A stretch of 64,000 nucleotides of DNA from assembly GCF_022180385.2 (NCBI RefSeq), contig NZ_BQME02000001.1, forward strand, positions 1,881,678 to 1,945,677, given 5' to 3'. This document shows positions 54,190 through 64,000 of this stretch, in pieces (the stretch's first letter is position 1; the number at the start of each line of letters is the position of its first letter). Position numbers and translations under genes: made by a program. The notes under the pieces were generated by a model. That model was given only the letters and a program-made list of their open reading frames with translations. It ran no database searches and was not told the DNA's origin. The DNA comes from Paenibacillus sp. L3-i20. GTDB lineage: Bacteria; Bacillota; Bacilli; Paenibacillales; Paenibacillaceae.

Positions 54190-55383
54190 ATGAAGACAAA
54201 GGTTTATCGAAGTGCCATCCATAGTAAGGTTTCCAAGTTATCAATAATCTTATTCTGTGCAGTCTATATCGCGGGATGCTCATCATCGCAGGCCCTATCT
54301 TCTGAACCTGTGAAGGCGGAAGTGCCTCAAGTAAAGGTTGAAGCGGTAGGAAAGCATAGTATGGGTGAGCCACGGGAGCAAATAGCGGAAGTTAATGCTT
54401 CAGCGAGAATTGACATTATCGTTGAATCCGGCGGAGCACTTGTTACGATGGTGAAGCAGAATGGCGAGAGAGTTCAAGCTGGGGAGGTTATTGCCAAAAT
54501 TGAAAGTCGTGCTGCCTTAATAGAGAGAGAAAAAGCAGAAATTGCACTTAGAACGGCAGAACTGAATCTTTCCGTCACGACAGCATCAATGAGTGCAGAT
54601 CGTCTTCAATTAACTAGTGATATCGAAAAGCTTAAGGAATTATTGAAGCAGCAAGTGAGGGATGATGTTGCTGTTGTTGAGCAAGAAGAAACAAAAAGGA
54701 GCCTTCAGTCTTCAATGAGAAAGCTAGAAGGTTTATCAGAAGATAAATCGACAGCTATTAAGAAGGGAGAAGTAGAAACAGCGAGACTTACGCTGGAACA
54801 AGCAGAGTTAGCCTGGAACGATGGACAAATTTTGTCCCCTGCTAATGGAGTACTGACTGATGTGAAGTTGAACGAAGGGATGACTATTCCCGCAGGGAGT
54901 GTGTTCGGAATTATTCAAAAAACGGACATGGTTAAAATTAAAGCACAATTAACGGAATCAGCTACTAAGCTCGTTCGCAATAAGAAGGAAATAACGTTTG
55001 TTGATTCCAATGGCGATAAACATGAACGGAGTGCAAAGGTTGTATACCTGTCAGATGTACCTGATGCTACTACAAGATTATATGCGCTGGAACTCGAAGC
55101 AGATAATGCTGCTCATACGCTAAAGCCGTCTACTAGAGTACATCTTCAATTGACAACACCAGAAGAGGAAACAGTTATAGCTGTACCGTCTCTTAGTATT
55201 TTGAGAGAAGAAAGTGCTGCTTATGTATTCGTTATAAACGGGAACAAAGCAGAGAAGCGAAAAGTAGAGTTAGGCCGAGTGAACGGTCCTTATCAGGAAG
55301 TAATAAGTGGAGTCACTCTCGAAGATTCGTTAGTTGTGTCAGGTCAACACGCTTTAACTGAAGGGCAAACTATACAGCAATGA
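54190..55383 (+). CDS. RND adaptor lipoprotein (membrane-fusion protein)
   Basis: The protein (397 aa) has lipobox IAGC (Cys30) after a hydrophobic stretch, so it is membrane-anchored by lipid. Lipoyl half-motifs VESGGALVTMVKQNGERVQA and LSPANGVLTDVKLNEGMTIP flank a coiled coil (about 115-205). A barrel and membrane-proximal domain follow (VPSLSILREESAAYVFVING). Partner of the RND pump upstream. With the two-component genes in front it forms a signal-to-export unit. Confidence 0.93.
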   Translation: MKTKVYRSAIHSKVSKLSIILFCAVYIAGCSSSQALSSEPVKAEVPQVKVEAVGKHSMGEPREQIAEVNASARIDIIVESGGALVTMVKQNGERVQAGEVIAKIESRAALIEREKAEIALRTAELNLSVTTASMSADRLQLTSDIEKLKELLKQQVRDDVAVVEQEETKRSLQSSMRKLEGLSEDKSTAIKKGEVETARLTLEQAELAWNDGQILSPANGVLTDVKLNEGMTIPAGSVFGIIQKTDMVKIKAQLTESATKLVRNKKEITFVDSNGDKHERSAKVVYLSDVPDATTRLYALELEADNAAHTLKPSTRVHLQLTTPEEETVIAVPSLSILREESAAYVFVINGNKAEKRKVELGRVNGPYQEVISGVTLEDSLVVSGQHALTEGQTIQQ

Positions 55384-55469
55384 AAGGCTACTGAAGTTAG
55401 TGGAGAGGCACAAATGGATCTCGGATAGTATAGAGGTAGAGTTGTCCAAACTCTTAACGATGTTAACTT

Positions 55470-55498
55470 TTGACAATAATTATATAAATTGCTAATAT
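55470..55498 (+). promoter_or_regulatory. Promoter of the secreted Fn3 protein
   Basis: TTGACA (55470-55475), 17 bases, TAATAT (55493-55498), 50 bases before the ATG. Confidence 0.65.
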
Positions 55499-55549
55499 TA
55501 AAGTGGACGTCCAATCTTAGTATCTATCACGAATTAGGAGAGAGAAACC

Positions 55550-56209
55550 ATGAAACTGAGCAAGAAGCTATTTACATTAAGTTTGTCCCTTGTTATGTCC
55601 TTATCTATATTTGGCGCGGTGAGCGCAGAACCTGTAACCAATTGTGAGAAGCCCGGTAATTTCACATTAACGGCGTCTCCAGGCAATCATTCAATGGCAC
55701 TTTCATGGACTCCATCTGCAGGTGCAGATTCTTATGATGTCTTTTATTCTCCACGAGCACCTTATGCTGTACAAGATCTTCAAGCGACCAGCTATACTGT
55801 GAATAACTTGCGTAATGGTTACATTGGGTACTCCTTTGGCATTATTGCAAAAAACGCATGCGGTACAACATGGTCCAATTCTATTCAACAAGTACCTACC
55901 TCCGCAACAGGTGCACCTAACAAGCCAACATTATCGCTTAATGATAACCAATTATACAGCAAAGGAGAGTTTCACCTTAACTGGTATATTTGGAGCGGCA
56001 ATGCGGCTACTTCAGGTAAACTTTTCGAAAATGGAGTCGAGTTAGCACACAATTTCTTTGAAGAGTCAGGTACTGCGAACGGGCAAACGTTCGGTTGGTT
56101 TTTTAAACGTACACCACGAACATATACGTACCAAGTTGAGCTCGCTAACCCGTTCGGTACCGTGCTCAGCGATCCGATAACGGTTGTTGTTCCACCTTTA
56201 CCCCAGTAA
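55550..56209 (+). CDS. Secreted Fn3-domain protein with chitinase-A-N-like second domain
   Basis: The protein (219 aa) has a signal peptide (KKLFTLSLSLVMSLSIFGAV, cleavage after VSA). A fibronectin III domain follows at about 36-115 (NFTLTASPGNHSMALSWTPS). A second beta-sandwich at 120-215 (LYSKGEFHLNWYIWSGNAAT; YTYQVELANPFGTVLS) resembles the Ig-like domain at the N-terminus of bacterial chitinases. No catalytic domain. Probably binds polysaccharide or the cell surface. Own promoter and terminator. Possibly linked functionally to the LPMO 8 kb upstream. Confidence 0.8.
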   Translation: MKLSKKLFTLSLSLVMSLSIFGAVSAEPVTNCEKPGNFTLTASPGNHSMALSWTPSAGADSYDVFYSPRAPYAVQDLQATSYTVNNLRNGYIGYSFGIIAKNACGTTWSNSIQQVPTSATGAPNKPTLSLNDNQLYSKGEFHLNWYIWSGNAATSGKLFENGVELAHNFFEESGTANGQTFGWFFKRTPRTYTYQVELANPFGTVLSDPITVVVPPLPQ

Positions 56210-56240
56210 ATTACTAACATAATTGATTAGCTATACCTAT

Positions 56241-56288
56241 GAATCACCCTCTAAGCGGCCAACTCGGCTATATGGAGGGTGATTTTTT
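56241..56288 (+). terminator. Terminator of the Fn3 protein gene
   Basis: AATCACCCTC (56242-56251) pairs with GAGGGTGATT (56275-56284), followed by T6. Confidence 0.9.
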
Positions 56289-56341
56289 ATGGAGCCACTT
56301 CAAACAAAATCCGTGGGAGAGGTTCTATGATTTCTCAGGTG

Positions 56342-56374
56342 TTGACAATCAACTAATTGGTGTATATATTACAC
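56342..56374 (+). promoter_or_regulatory. Promoter with overlapping palindrome before the GntR gene
   Basis: TTGACA (56342-56347), 17 bases, TATATT (56365-56370). The palindrome GTGTA-TATAT-TACAC (about 56360-56374) covers the -10 box, a likely operator for the regulator itself. Confidence 0.75.
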
Positions 56375-56409
56375 ATACACAATAATTACTTAGTTAACGG
56401 GAGTGGAAA

Positions 56410-56784
56410 ATGAATATTATTATTTCACACGCATCTGAAGATCCAATATATATTCAGATTGTGAATCAAATTAGACATAGTATCTTGAATGGTGAACTGA
56501 ATGCAGGAGATGTACTTCCTTCGATTCGCCAACTTGCCAAAGATTTGCAAGTTAGTGTTATTACGACGAAACGGGTGTACGAAGAATTGGAGAAGGAACG
56601 ACTCATAGACTCCGTCGTTGGTAAAGGGTCATTCGTATCAGGAGCCAATAAAGCGTTCATAAGGGAGCAGCGTATGAAACTTTTAGAAGAAAAAATGTTG
56701 GAAATCATTCATGAAAGTAAAGAGTTAGGAATGAGTGAGCAAGATTTAATCGATCATTTTAATTTATTATATGAAGAGAGATAG
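56410..56784 (+). CDS. GntR-family regulator, YtrA type
   Basis: The protein (124 aa) has the GntR winged helix at the N-terminus (PIYIQIVNQIRHSILNGELN; LPSIRQLAKDLQVSVITTKR) and only a short helical tail, as in the YtrA subfamily. YtrA genes normally lead an operon of ABC-2 transporter genes; here a hairpin follows and the next genes are convergent glycerol genes. So it is an orphan or regulates at a distance. GGGAG before ATG. Confidence 0.92.
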   Translation: MNIIISHASEDPIYIQIVNQIRHSILNGELNAGDVLPSIRQLAKDLQVSVITTKRVYEELEKERLIDSVVGKGSFVSGANKAFIREQRMKLLEEKMLEIIHESKELGMSEQDLIDHFNLLYEER

Positions 56785-56816
56785 TCACTGCGAAGGTAGT
56801 TACGCTCATGCAATAA

Positions 56817-56858
56817 CAAAGAAACCAATTGCCGCTCTCACGGAATTGGTTTCTTTGC
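56817..56858. terminator. Bidirectional terminator
   Basis: CAAAGAAACCAATT pairs with AATTGGTTTCTTTG (ending about 56858). Between the GntR gene and convergent glpP. Confidence 0.82.
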
Positions 56859-56900
56859 GTAAATCTCTGTCATCGTCTTGTTCGAATACAGACACTGCTC

Positions 56901-57443
56901 TTATCGCCAAAGCTCGACTCTACTGGTTGAAATAGCAAACGCCCCTGCTTCGTATAGAACAGGTAAGTTTTCTTTCTTCTCAATAAATCCGCCCAATATA
57001 ATGTCCACGCCGGTTTCTTTCTTTACCGTTTGGAGTTTTGGATGGGAAAAGCTCGGCAATATTTCGATATAGTCAGGTTTGATCTGTGCTGCAGAATTAA
57101 TAATCGTCTGCAAGGAATGGGAATCAATAAGGAAACCACGCTGAATAGCTCCCAGGCCGTATTTTTTGGCATTGATGAGCGACGAGGTTCGCGTACTGAT
57201 GATACCATCGATCTTGATCACCTTTGATAAATAATGGATCGATGCTTCATCATCTTTGATTCCCTTTACCATATCGAGATGGAGAAATATTTTTTTGTTT
57301 GCTCGTTTGACCGTATTGACAATACTTTGCAAGTGAATAAGCTCGCCCTCAAGAAGAAAGATCACTTCTTGTGGTGCTTCTAAAGCCATTTCTAACTCTT
57401 TGAATCCTCTGATTGCCGGAATGATCAAATCTTTAATGATCAT
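56901..57443 (-). CDS. glpP: GlpP: glycerol-responsive antiterminator
   Basis: The protein (180 aa) matches GlpP: VIFLLEGELIHLQSIVNTVK, FLHLDMVKGIKDDE, DGIISTRTSSLINAKKYGLG, and IEILPSFSHPKLQTVKKETG, with ILGGFIEKKE near the end. In B. subtilis GlpP, with glycerol-3-phosphate, binds leader mRNA of glpFK and glpD and prevents termination. Here the gene is last in the glp run instead of first. The likely targets are the terminators at 59240-59297 and 61764-61849. GGGGG and ATCAATA precede ATG. Confidence 0.94.
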   Translation of the reverse strand: MIIKDLIIPAIRGFKELEMALEAPQEVIFLLEGELIHLQSIVNTVKRANKKIFLHLDMVKGIKDDEASIHYLSKVIKIDGIISTRTSSLINAKKYGLGAIQRGFLIDSHSLQTIINSAAQIKPDYIEILPSFSHPKLQTVKKETGVDIILGGFIEKKENLPVLYEAGAFAISTSRVELWR

Positions 57444-57481
57444 TATTGATCCCCCTTAAGCGATATATCCGATCTAACGTT

Positions 57482-59146
57482 TTATATCGAAGGATTAACG
57501 GAATCCTTTAATTGTTGATCGAGTTCAGCTACATACTTGATTGTAGTTGCTTCATCCCACTTCAACAAGTCCTTCATACAAGTTATAACCTCATTTTTAT
57601 ATTCCTTAACAAGGTTGATATTAAACAATACTGCACCAGTACGACGAATAAAGAAGTCAACCGGCTTAACTGACATTTCGTATTGGATGGAGTATAGAAG
57701 CATTAAGTACAGCCCTAGAGGCAGACCATTCTTCTCCGCATCCGAGGGATCGATTGTTCCAGCTATTTTGTATACGGTATCGATGTTCGATCCATAAATT
57801 TCAACAAGTTCTTTAGCAGTTGCGGCAGAAAGTCCATACTGCTCACCTTGACGCGATTTTTGTTCTACAAACTGCTTAAAGTTAGACGATCCGCCTACAT
57901 CGCCGCCGGAGATAGGGATATTGATCGTCTGGCATGAACGGAACTGAACATCATCTTTTTTCGAGATTTTTTCTGCTACCAAATCAACGACCATTTCAGC
58001 CATTTTACGGTATCCAGTCAGCTTGCCGCCCGCAATTGTAATGAGACCAGAATCGGACTGCCAAATTTCATCCTTACGGGAAATTTCGGAAGGATCTTTT
58101 CCTTCTTCAAATATTAGAGGACGAAGTCCAGCCCAGCTCGATTCGATGTCCTTTTCCGTAATGCGGGTTTCCGGGAACATGTCATTAATCGCTTTGATAA
58201 TATATGTGCGATCTTCTTTAGACATTTTTGGATTAGCTGTATCGCCATCGTAGAACGTATCTGTTGTTCCTACATAGGTTTTGCCATTACGCGGAATAGC
58301 AAATACCATCCTTTTATCTGGTGTATCAAAGTAAATTGCTTGCTTAAGCGGGAATCTGCCGCCATCAATGACAAGATGCACACCTTTTGTCAAACGAAGC
58401 TGCTTACCTTTTTTTGAATTATCTTTTTCACGAATCTCATCAACCCAAGGCCCAGTCGCATTAACAATTTGTTTTGCATATACGTCTACGGATTTACCTG
58501 TAAGTTGGTCGATAATTGTTGCACCGACAACCTTTTGGTTCTCATAAATAAATCGTTCAACTTTAGCGTAGTTGATGGCAGTTGCACCAAAGTCGACTGC
58601 GCGTTTAAGAACTTCAATCGTTAGACGAGCGTCATCAGTACGATATTCGACATAGTAACCGCTGCCTTTCAGACCATTTTTCTTAAGAAGCGGCTCGCGT
58701 TTAAGCGTTTCCGTCAAGCTTAGCATCTTACGGCGTTCGCCCCGCTTAACGCCTGCCAAGAAGTCGTAAACACGAAGACCAATAGATGTTGACGAGTATC
58801 CGAATGTTCCACCTTTGTAGATCGGAAGCAGCATCCATTCTGGTTTCGTAACATGTGGACCGTTTTCATAAACAATTGCCCGCTCTTTACCAACTTCAGC
58901 TACAACTTTAATTTCAAAGTTTTTTAGATAGCGAAGTCCGCCATGAACAAGCTTTGTGGAACGGCTTGATGTTCCAGCTGCATAATCCTGCATTTCCACC
59001 AAAGTAACTTTCAATCCTCGATTAGCTGCGTCGAGAGCAATACCGCTGCCAGTAATACCTCCGCCAATGACTAGTAAGTCAACCTGTTGTCCATTACTGC
59101 TATCCAATACACCGTCTCTATCGATGCTGGAAAATTGTTTATTCAT
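57482..59146 (-). CDS. glpD: GlpD: aerobic glycerol-3-phosphate dehydrogenase
   Basis: FAD enzyme (554 aa) that oxidises glycerol-3-phosphate to dihydroxyacetone phosphate at the membrane, feeding electrons to quinone. FAD motif [20 protein letters not shown], then [18 protein letters not shown]. Start at ATG 59144-59146 (MNKQFSS) behind GAAGGGATACATC; an in-frame ATG 39 bases upstream is rejected. Preceded by a leader terminator. The glpP start is 38 bases after its stop. Confidence 0.95.
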   Translation of the reverse strand: MNKQFSSIDRDGVLDSSNGQQVDLLVIGGGITGSGIALDAANRGLKVTLVEMQDYAAGTSSRSTKLVHGGLRYLKNFEIKVVAEVGKERAIVYENGPHVTKPEWMLLPIYKGGTFGYSSTSIGLRVYDFLAGVKRGERRKMLSLTETLKREPLLKKNGLKGSGYYVEYRTDDARLTIEVLKRAVDFGATAINYAKVERFIYENQKVVGATIIDQLTGKSVDVYAKQIVNATGPWVDEIREKDNSKKGKQLRLTKGVHLVIDGGRFPLKQAIYFDTPDKRMVFAIPRNGKTYVGTTDTFYDGDTANPKMSKEDRTYIIKAINDMFPETRITEKDIESSWAGLRPLIFEEGKDPSEISRKDEIWQSDSGLITIAGGKLTGYRKMAEMVVDLVAEKISKKDDVQFRSCQTINIPISGGDVGGSSNFKQFVEQKSRQGEQYGLSAATAKELVEIYGSNIDTVYKIAGTIDPSDAEKNGLPLGLYLMLLYSIQYEMSVKPVDFFIRRTGAVLFNINLVKEYKNEVITCMKDLLKWDEATTIKYVAELDQQLKDSVNPSI

Positions 59147-59239
59147 GATGTATCCCTTCTTCCGCTCTTTATTTTCCCCGTCCATAAATTCCTTATTCCT
59201 TTAGTAACCCATTTATGGATGATACGTAACGGAACAAGA

Positions 59240-59297
59240 AAAAATCCACACTGCTTTTAGTACCCCGCTAAAGAAAGGGTACTAAAAGGTGTGGATC
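59240..59297 (-). terminator. Leader terminator of glpD (probable GlpP target)
   Basis: On the minus strand ATCCACAC then CTTTTAGTACCC (complement of 59277-59288) pairs with its partner at 59254-59265, and TGTGGAT/ATCCACA closes the base; T6 follows. It sits between glpK and the glpD start, where GlpP-dependent antitermination occurs in B. subtilis. Confidence 0.85.
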
Positions 59298-59367
59298 TCA
59301 CATTCTCCGTCACATGCTATTTACTTGTCATTAGTGTAACATGGCACGCATACGGAGTCTAGTTGTT

Positions 59368-60888
<1,521 letters not shown>

Positions 60889-60907
60889 TTATTGTTACCC
60901 ATTATAC

Positions 60908-61612
60908 TCAGAATACATTTGTATAGAATAAAGCTGCAAGAATTGCGCCAATAATCGGACCTGCAACAGGAATAATTGCATAACTCCAATCGGATGATCC
61001 TTTTCCATGAATCGGAAGCAGGAAATGCGCGATACGAGGGCCCAGATCACGTGCTGGGTTGATCGCATAACCGGTAGTTCCACCTAGAGAAAGACCGATT
61101 ACAACAATTAGTCCACCTACGATAAGCGGGCTTAATCCATCAGCGAGAGTGTTCGCACCAATAGCAAGTATTGCAAGAACTAGGACAAACGTTCCGATAA
61201 TTTCACTAATCAAGTTAGCGCCGTAATTACGAATAGCTGGAGCTGTTGCAAAAACTGCTAATTTCAAGTCTTTATCTTCAGTTGCTTTCCAATGAGGCAA
61301 GTAGTGTAGCCATACTAGAACCGAGCCAAGAATAGCGCCGATCATTTGACCTGTAATATAAGATGGGACTTGATTCCATTCGAATTGACCTGCTACTGCT
61401 AATCCAATTGTTAATGCGGGATTCAAGTGAGCTCCGCTGAAGCCGCCGACAGCATATGCTGCAATAGCTACTGCCAAGCCCCAAGCCAATGTAATGACAA
61501 TCCAACCGGAATTTTCTGCTTTTGACTTCTTCAGCAGGACGCCTGCTACAACCCCGTTACCTAATAAAATTAGCAATGCTGTTCCTACAATCTCAGCTAT
61601 AAATGGTGACAT
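60908..61612 (-). CDS. glpF: GlpF: glycerol facilitator (aquaglyceroporin)
   Basis: The protein (234 aa) has six membrane helices and both NPA half-helix motifs: GAHLNPALTIGL and GYAINPARDLGPR. Asp after the second NPA (NPARD) is typical of glycerol-conducting members. The TTG at 61619-61621 touches the GGAGGT ribosome site, so ATG 61610-61612 (MSPFIAE), eight bases away, is taken as the start. First gene of glpFK; long leader with terminator and cre-like site. Confidence 0.95.
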   Translation of the reverse strand: MSPFIAEIVGTALLILLGNGVVAGVLLKKSKAENSGWIVITLAWGLAVAIAAYAVGGFSGAHLNPALTIGLAVAGQFEWNQVPSYITGQMIGAILGSVLVWLHYLPHWKATEDKDLKLAVFATAPAIRNYGANLISEIIGTFVLVLAILAIGANTLADGLSPLIVGGLIVVIGLSLGGTTGYAINPARDLGPRIAHFLLPIHGKGSSDWSYAIIPVAGPIIGAILAALFYTNVF

Positions 61613-61686
61613 TGAATGCAACCTCCAAAGGTGTATGTGTTAGTTATCTTCTTCAACAATTAGAAAAAATAGCCGTCTCATAAAAA

Positions 61687-61702
61687 TGATAGCGCTTTCT
61701 CA
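61687..61702 (-). promoter_or_regulatory. Candidate cre site in the glpF leader
   Basis: On the minus strand the core GAAAGCGCTATCA is very close to the best B. subtilis cre sequences, lacking only the leading T. It lies between the leader terminator and glpF, so CcpA would act as roadblock or on a second promoter. Confidence 0.55.
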
Positions 61703-61740
61703 CCCCCGACAAAAAATAGTGGTTAGTTTGGATTTTCAGT

Positions 61741-61766
61741 TTATTTCAGCAATTTTCCTGAAATAA
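61741..61766 (-). repeat. Inverted repeat just after the glpF leader terminator
   Basis: TTATTTCAG (61741-61749) and CTGAAATAA (61758-61766), eight bases apart. It shares the T run of the terminator, so it could pair alternatively with it. Confidence 0.55.
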
Positions 61767-61849
61767 AAAAAGCAGCCATCACAAACCGCTTACGACTCGC
61801 TCTCTTCACTAGGAAGGAGAAGACCGTAACCAATTAGATAATGGCTGCT
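61764..61849 (-). terminator. Leader terminator of glpFK (probable GlpP target)
   Basis: On the minus strand AGCAGCCAT (complement of 61841-61849) pairs with ATGGCTGCT (complement of 61771-61779) and is followed by seven T. The loop is long (about 60 bases) and may fold further. Confidence 0.8.
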
Positions 61850-61989
61850 CTCAATGTCTCACAGCATAAGCTATTTACTTTTATAGTCCGTATCTTAAAT
61901 CATCTACGTTGTTTTGTAAACCCTTACACACAAAAAAGTGCATATCCTTATATTGGATAATGTCGAACTATTCGTGATCCTATGAATAA

Positions 61990-62039
61990 AAGAAGGTGCA
62001 GCCTCATCGATAATGTCATTTATCGATGAGGCTGCACCT
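61990..62039 (-). terminator. Very strong terminator of the polysaccharide operon
   Basis: Perfect 20-base stem: 61994-62013 against 62020-62039, six-base loop TGTCAT. T-rich TTCTTTTATTC follows on the minus strand. Ends the operon whose last gene stops at 62076. Confidence 0.93.
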
Positions 62040-62075
62040 CGTACGTCGCGCATACTGTAACCCGTTAAAATTGGG

Positions 62076-62930
62076 TTAATCAAAATAATGAGGGTATAAA
62101 CTTTTGTGTGTGTCGACCCATTGTTTCATTTCGGCTACCATCACTTCGTAACTTGGAACTTCAAATGAAAGATCCGTGCGGGTGTTCACTAACGTTTTAT
62201 CTGCATTCACAGTATCACTAGGCGTAATAGTGAGCTCATCCGCCTTGAAAGTTTTGTTGAATAGCTTTAATAAATCGAACTTAGTAATACTTTTGTTATT
62301 AACAAGATTATAGATGCCCGTTATACGTTCCGTTGCTGCTTTTTCCATTGCTTTTGCTAATGTTAAAGTAGTTACACCGGTCCAAATAGCGCCTGTATAT
62401 CCGTTAATGTTGCCCTTTTGCTTCATGAACCAATTAAACAATCCGATGCCATCCTTCTTCATATCTGGACCAATAATAGAGTTGCGGAAGGTTAAATGAT
62501 GAGTATGATCAATTTCACCTAAAGCTTTTGTTCTATCGTAAAAGGTATCCCCATCATAATGACTATGCTCATAATAGGGGGCAGACTTTCCAGAGAAAAC
62601 ACAATCTGTGCTCATATGAATAAGTTTAGTTGCAGTTCCTTTTAATAGATCAGCAATCGCATGCGGCAAGTAACTGTTTAAGTAAACGGCTCTTGCGGGC
62701 TCTAAGTCGCAGGCTTGGTTTAGAACACCAATACAATTGATGATCACATCATAGCCCTTTGTTTGAAGCAGCGAGTGTAGGGAATAGTTTTCGGAAATGG
62801 TCCCATTAATATTTTCACCAAAAGGAAAGGGGGATCGTGAAAAGGTAGTGACCTCATGCCCCTTCTCCTGCAAATAGATAGAGATGGTGTGACCAGCCAT
62901 TCCGGAAGCCCCAAGTATTAAAAATTTCAT
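62076..62930 (-). CDS. RmlD/CapF-like NAD(P)-dependent sugar-nucleotide reductase
   Basis: Extended SDR (284 aa). Cofactor motif LGASGMAGHTIS, MSTDCVFSGK and the catalytic YDRTK. The STDCVFSGKSAPYYE stretch is typical of dTDP-4-dehydrorhamnose-reductase-like (RmlD_sub_bind) proteins. ATG overlaps the stop of the CapE-like gene (ATGA) with GGAGGA inside that gene. In UDP-L-FucNAc-type pathways a CapE/FnlA dehydratase is followed by a reductase of this kind and then by a 2-epimerase (CapG/FnlC), which is not present downstream here. Confidence 0.82.
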   Translation of the reverse strand: MKFLILGASGMAGHTISIYLQEKGHEVTTFSRSPFPFGENINGTISENYSLHSLLQTKGYDVIINCIGVLNQACDLEPARAVYLNSYLPHAIADLLKGTATKLIHMSTDCVFSGKSAPYYEHSHYDGDTFYDRTKALGEIDHTHHLTFRNSIIGPDMKKDGIGLFNWFMKQKGNINGYTGAIWTGVTTLTLAKAMEKAATERITGIYNLVNNKSITKFDLLKLFNKTFKADELTITPSDTVNADKTLVNTRTDLSFEVPSYEVMVAEMKQWVDTHKSLYPHYFD

Positions 62931-63955
62931 GCTATTCCTCCGTTCCATCGGAGCAATTCATCTTTGATATAGGGAAGTTGCAGCAATCTCTCTTTTATTT
63001 CAGGGACGGAAAGGATCGTTGTATTGTTGGAGTTATATTCATCGGTTAAAGTGATTTTGGGGGAGCCTTCTTCGAGATATTTGCCATAATTCAGATCGCG
63101 ATTATCTGCTGGAATTTTATAAAAATTGCCCATATCTATAGCCTTTGCAGCCTCTTCTTTTGTAAGAAGAACTTCATATATCTTTTCGCCGTGGCGGGTT
63201 CCGATAATATCTACAGCATTACTCGCTTCAAACAATTCAAGCAATGCCTGTGCCAGATCTGCCATGTAAGCAGAAGGTGATTTCTGCACGACGATGTCGC
63301 CATTGGCAGCATTATTGAATGCGTACAATACGAGCTCAACAGCTTCTTCAAGGCTCATAATAAAGCGAGTCATTTTGGGATCGGTAATCGTTAATCGTTT
63401 ACCCGCTTTAATTTGTTCGACGAACAATGGGATAACTGAACCTCGTGATGCCATTACATTTCCGTATCTAGTGCCGCAAATCAATGTTTTGTCAGGCGTA
63501 ACAATTCTAGACTTGGCGATAAATATTTTTTCCATCATCGCTTTCGAAATGCCCATCGCATTAACAGGATATGCAGCTTTATCTGTAGACAGACAGATGA
63601 CCTTCTGCACACCCGCTTGAATGGCGGCAGTTAATACATTATCTGTACCTAGTACATTTGTTTTCACAGCCTCGATCGGGTGAAATTCACAAGAGGGAAC
63701 TTGCTTGAGGGCTGCAGCATGGAAAATGAGGTCTACGCCATACATCGCATTATTAATGCTGCTGCTATCGCGTACATCGCCAATAAAAAACTTGATTTTG
63801 TTATGGTTATAAAGGAGCCGCATATCATCCTGTTTCTTTTCATCACGCGAAAATATACGAATCTCCTTTATATCTGTATTTAAAAATCGTTGCAATACGA
63901 CATTGCCAAATGAACCAGTGCCACCTGTTATGAGCAAAGTTTTATTTTTAAACAC
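62927..63955 (-). CDS. CapE/FnlA-like UDP-GlcNAc 4,6-dehydratase (5-inverting)
   Basis: The protein (342 aa) matches polysaccharide-biosynthesis CapE/WbjB: TGGTGSFGNVVLQRF, IFSRDEKKQDDMR, FHAAALKQVPSCEFHPIEAV, LSTDKAAYPVNAMGISKAMM. In NAMGISK a Met takes the place of the Tyr of YxxxK, as known for CapE. GTG start with GGTGAT some eight bases ahead. First committed step of UDP-L-FucNAc-type nucleotide sugar synthesis for a surface polysaccharide. The operon probably continues upstream, outside the window. Confidence 0.88.
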   Translation of the reverse strand: MFKNKTLLITGGTGSFGNVVLQRFLNTDIKEIRIFSRDEKKQDDMRLLYNHNKIKFFIGDVRDSSSINNAMYGVDLIFHAAALKQVPSCEFHPIEAVKTNVLGTDNVLTAAIQAGVQKVICLSTDKAAYPVNAMGISKAMMEKIFIAKSRIVTPDKTLICGTRYGNVMASRGSVIPLFVEQIKAGKRLTITDPKMTRFIMSLEEAVELVLYAFNNAANGDIVVQKSPSAYMADLAQALLELFEASNAVDIIGTRHGEKIYEVLLTKEEAAKAIDMGNFYKIPADNRDLNYGKYLEEGSPKITLTDEYNSNNTTILSVPEIKERLLQLPYIKDELLRWNGGIA

Positions 63956-64000
63956 AGCTGTACATCACCATCCTCATTGATGAGGGGCATCTCACAAATT

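Overview
The window looks like chromosome of a Paenibacillus-type Gram-positive bacterium (order Bacillales). The reasons are the YesM/YesN two-component pair divergent from an MalF/MalG-type sugar importer without its own ATPase, GGAGG-type ribosome sites, frequent TTG and GTG starts, lipobox lipoproteins, an SLH-anchored exoprotease, a GlpP antiterminator and CcpA-like operators. The genus is an inference from gene content. I saw no rRNA, tRNA, CRISPR array or intact insertion sequence.

Layout. 0-2.7 kb: end of a DODA-type dioxygenase gene, an Ada-type alkylation repair gene and an M60-like peptidase pseudogene. 2.7-12.1 kb: a sugar-uptake locus with YesN/YesM on the minus strand and, divergently, two permeases, a solute-binding lipoprotein and a GH31 glucosidase. 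12.4-15.5 kb: YiaA/B-type membrane protein, methyltransferase, MFS transporter, and a hydrolase remnant. 15.7-17.5 kb: an AT-rich pair resembling the RloA/RloB or AbiL defence genes, the second one frameshifted. 17.6-22.8 kb: a Tat-type metallophosphoesterase and a 1380-residue subtilase with three SLH repeats.

23.3-36.8 kb is the most unusual region. It holds an OmpR-type two-component system, two near-duplicate lipoproteins with a piece of the kinase gene left between them, four tandem paralogous solute-binding lipoproteins (three on an exact 1491-bp period), two permeases, an HlyD-like adaptor and a broken MFS gene. It reads as one co-oriented sensing/uptake cluster that has grown by tandem duplication. 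No ATPase and no intact pump are encoded with it.

37-41.8 kb: a 1057-residue hybrid kinase with two kinase modules, a fragment gene, and an autoregulated XRE/membrane-protein pair with two palindromic operators. 41.8-46.6 kb: hydrolase, MarR, DoxX-like protein, 14-TM-type MFS exporter, SDR and HxlR genes. 46.7-48.9 kb: a chitin-active LPMO with Fn3 and CBM5/12 domains behind a long leader with a CcpA-like palindrome. 48.8-56.8 kb: OmpR-type system, RND pump and adaptor, a secreted Fn3 protein and an orphan YtrA-type GntR regulator. 56.9-61.9 kb: a glycerol locus read glpF-glpK-glpD-glpP, with terminators in the glpF and glpD leaders where GlpP would be expected to act. 62-64 kb: the end of a surface-polysaccharide operon (CapE-like dehydratase and RmlD/CapF-like reductase).
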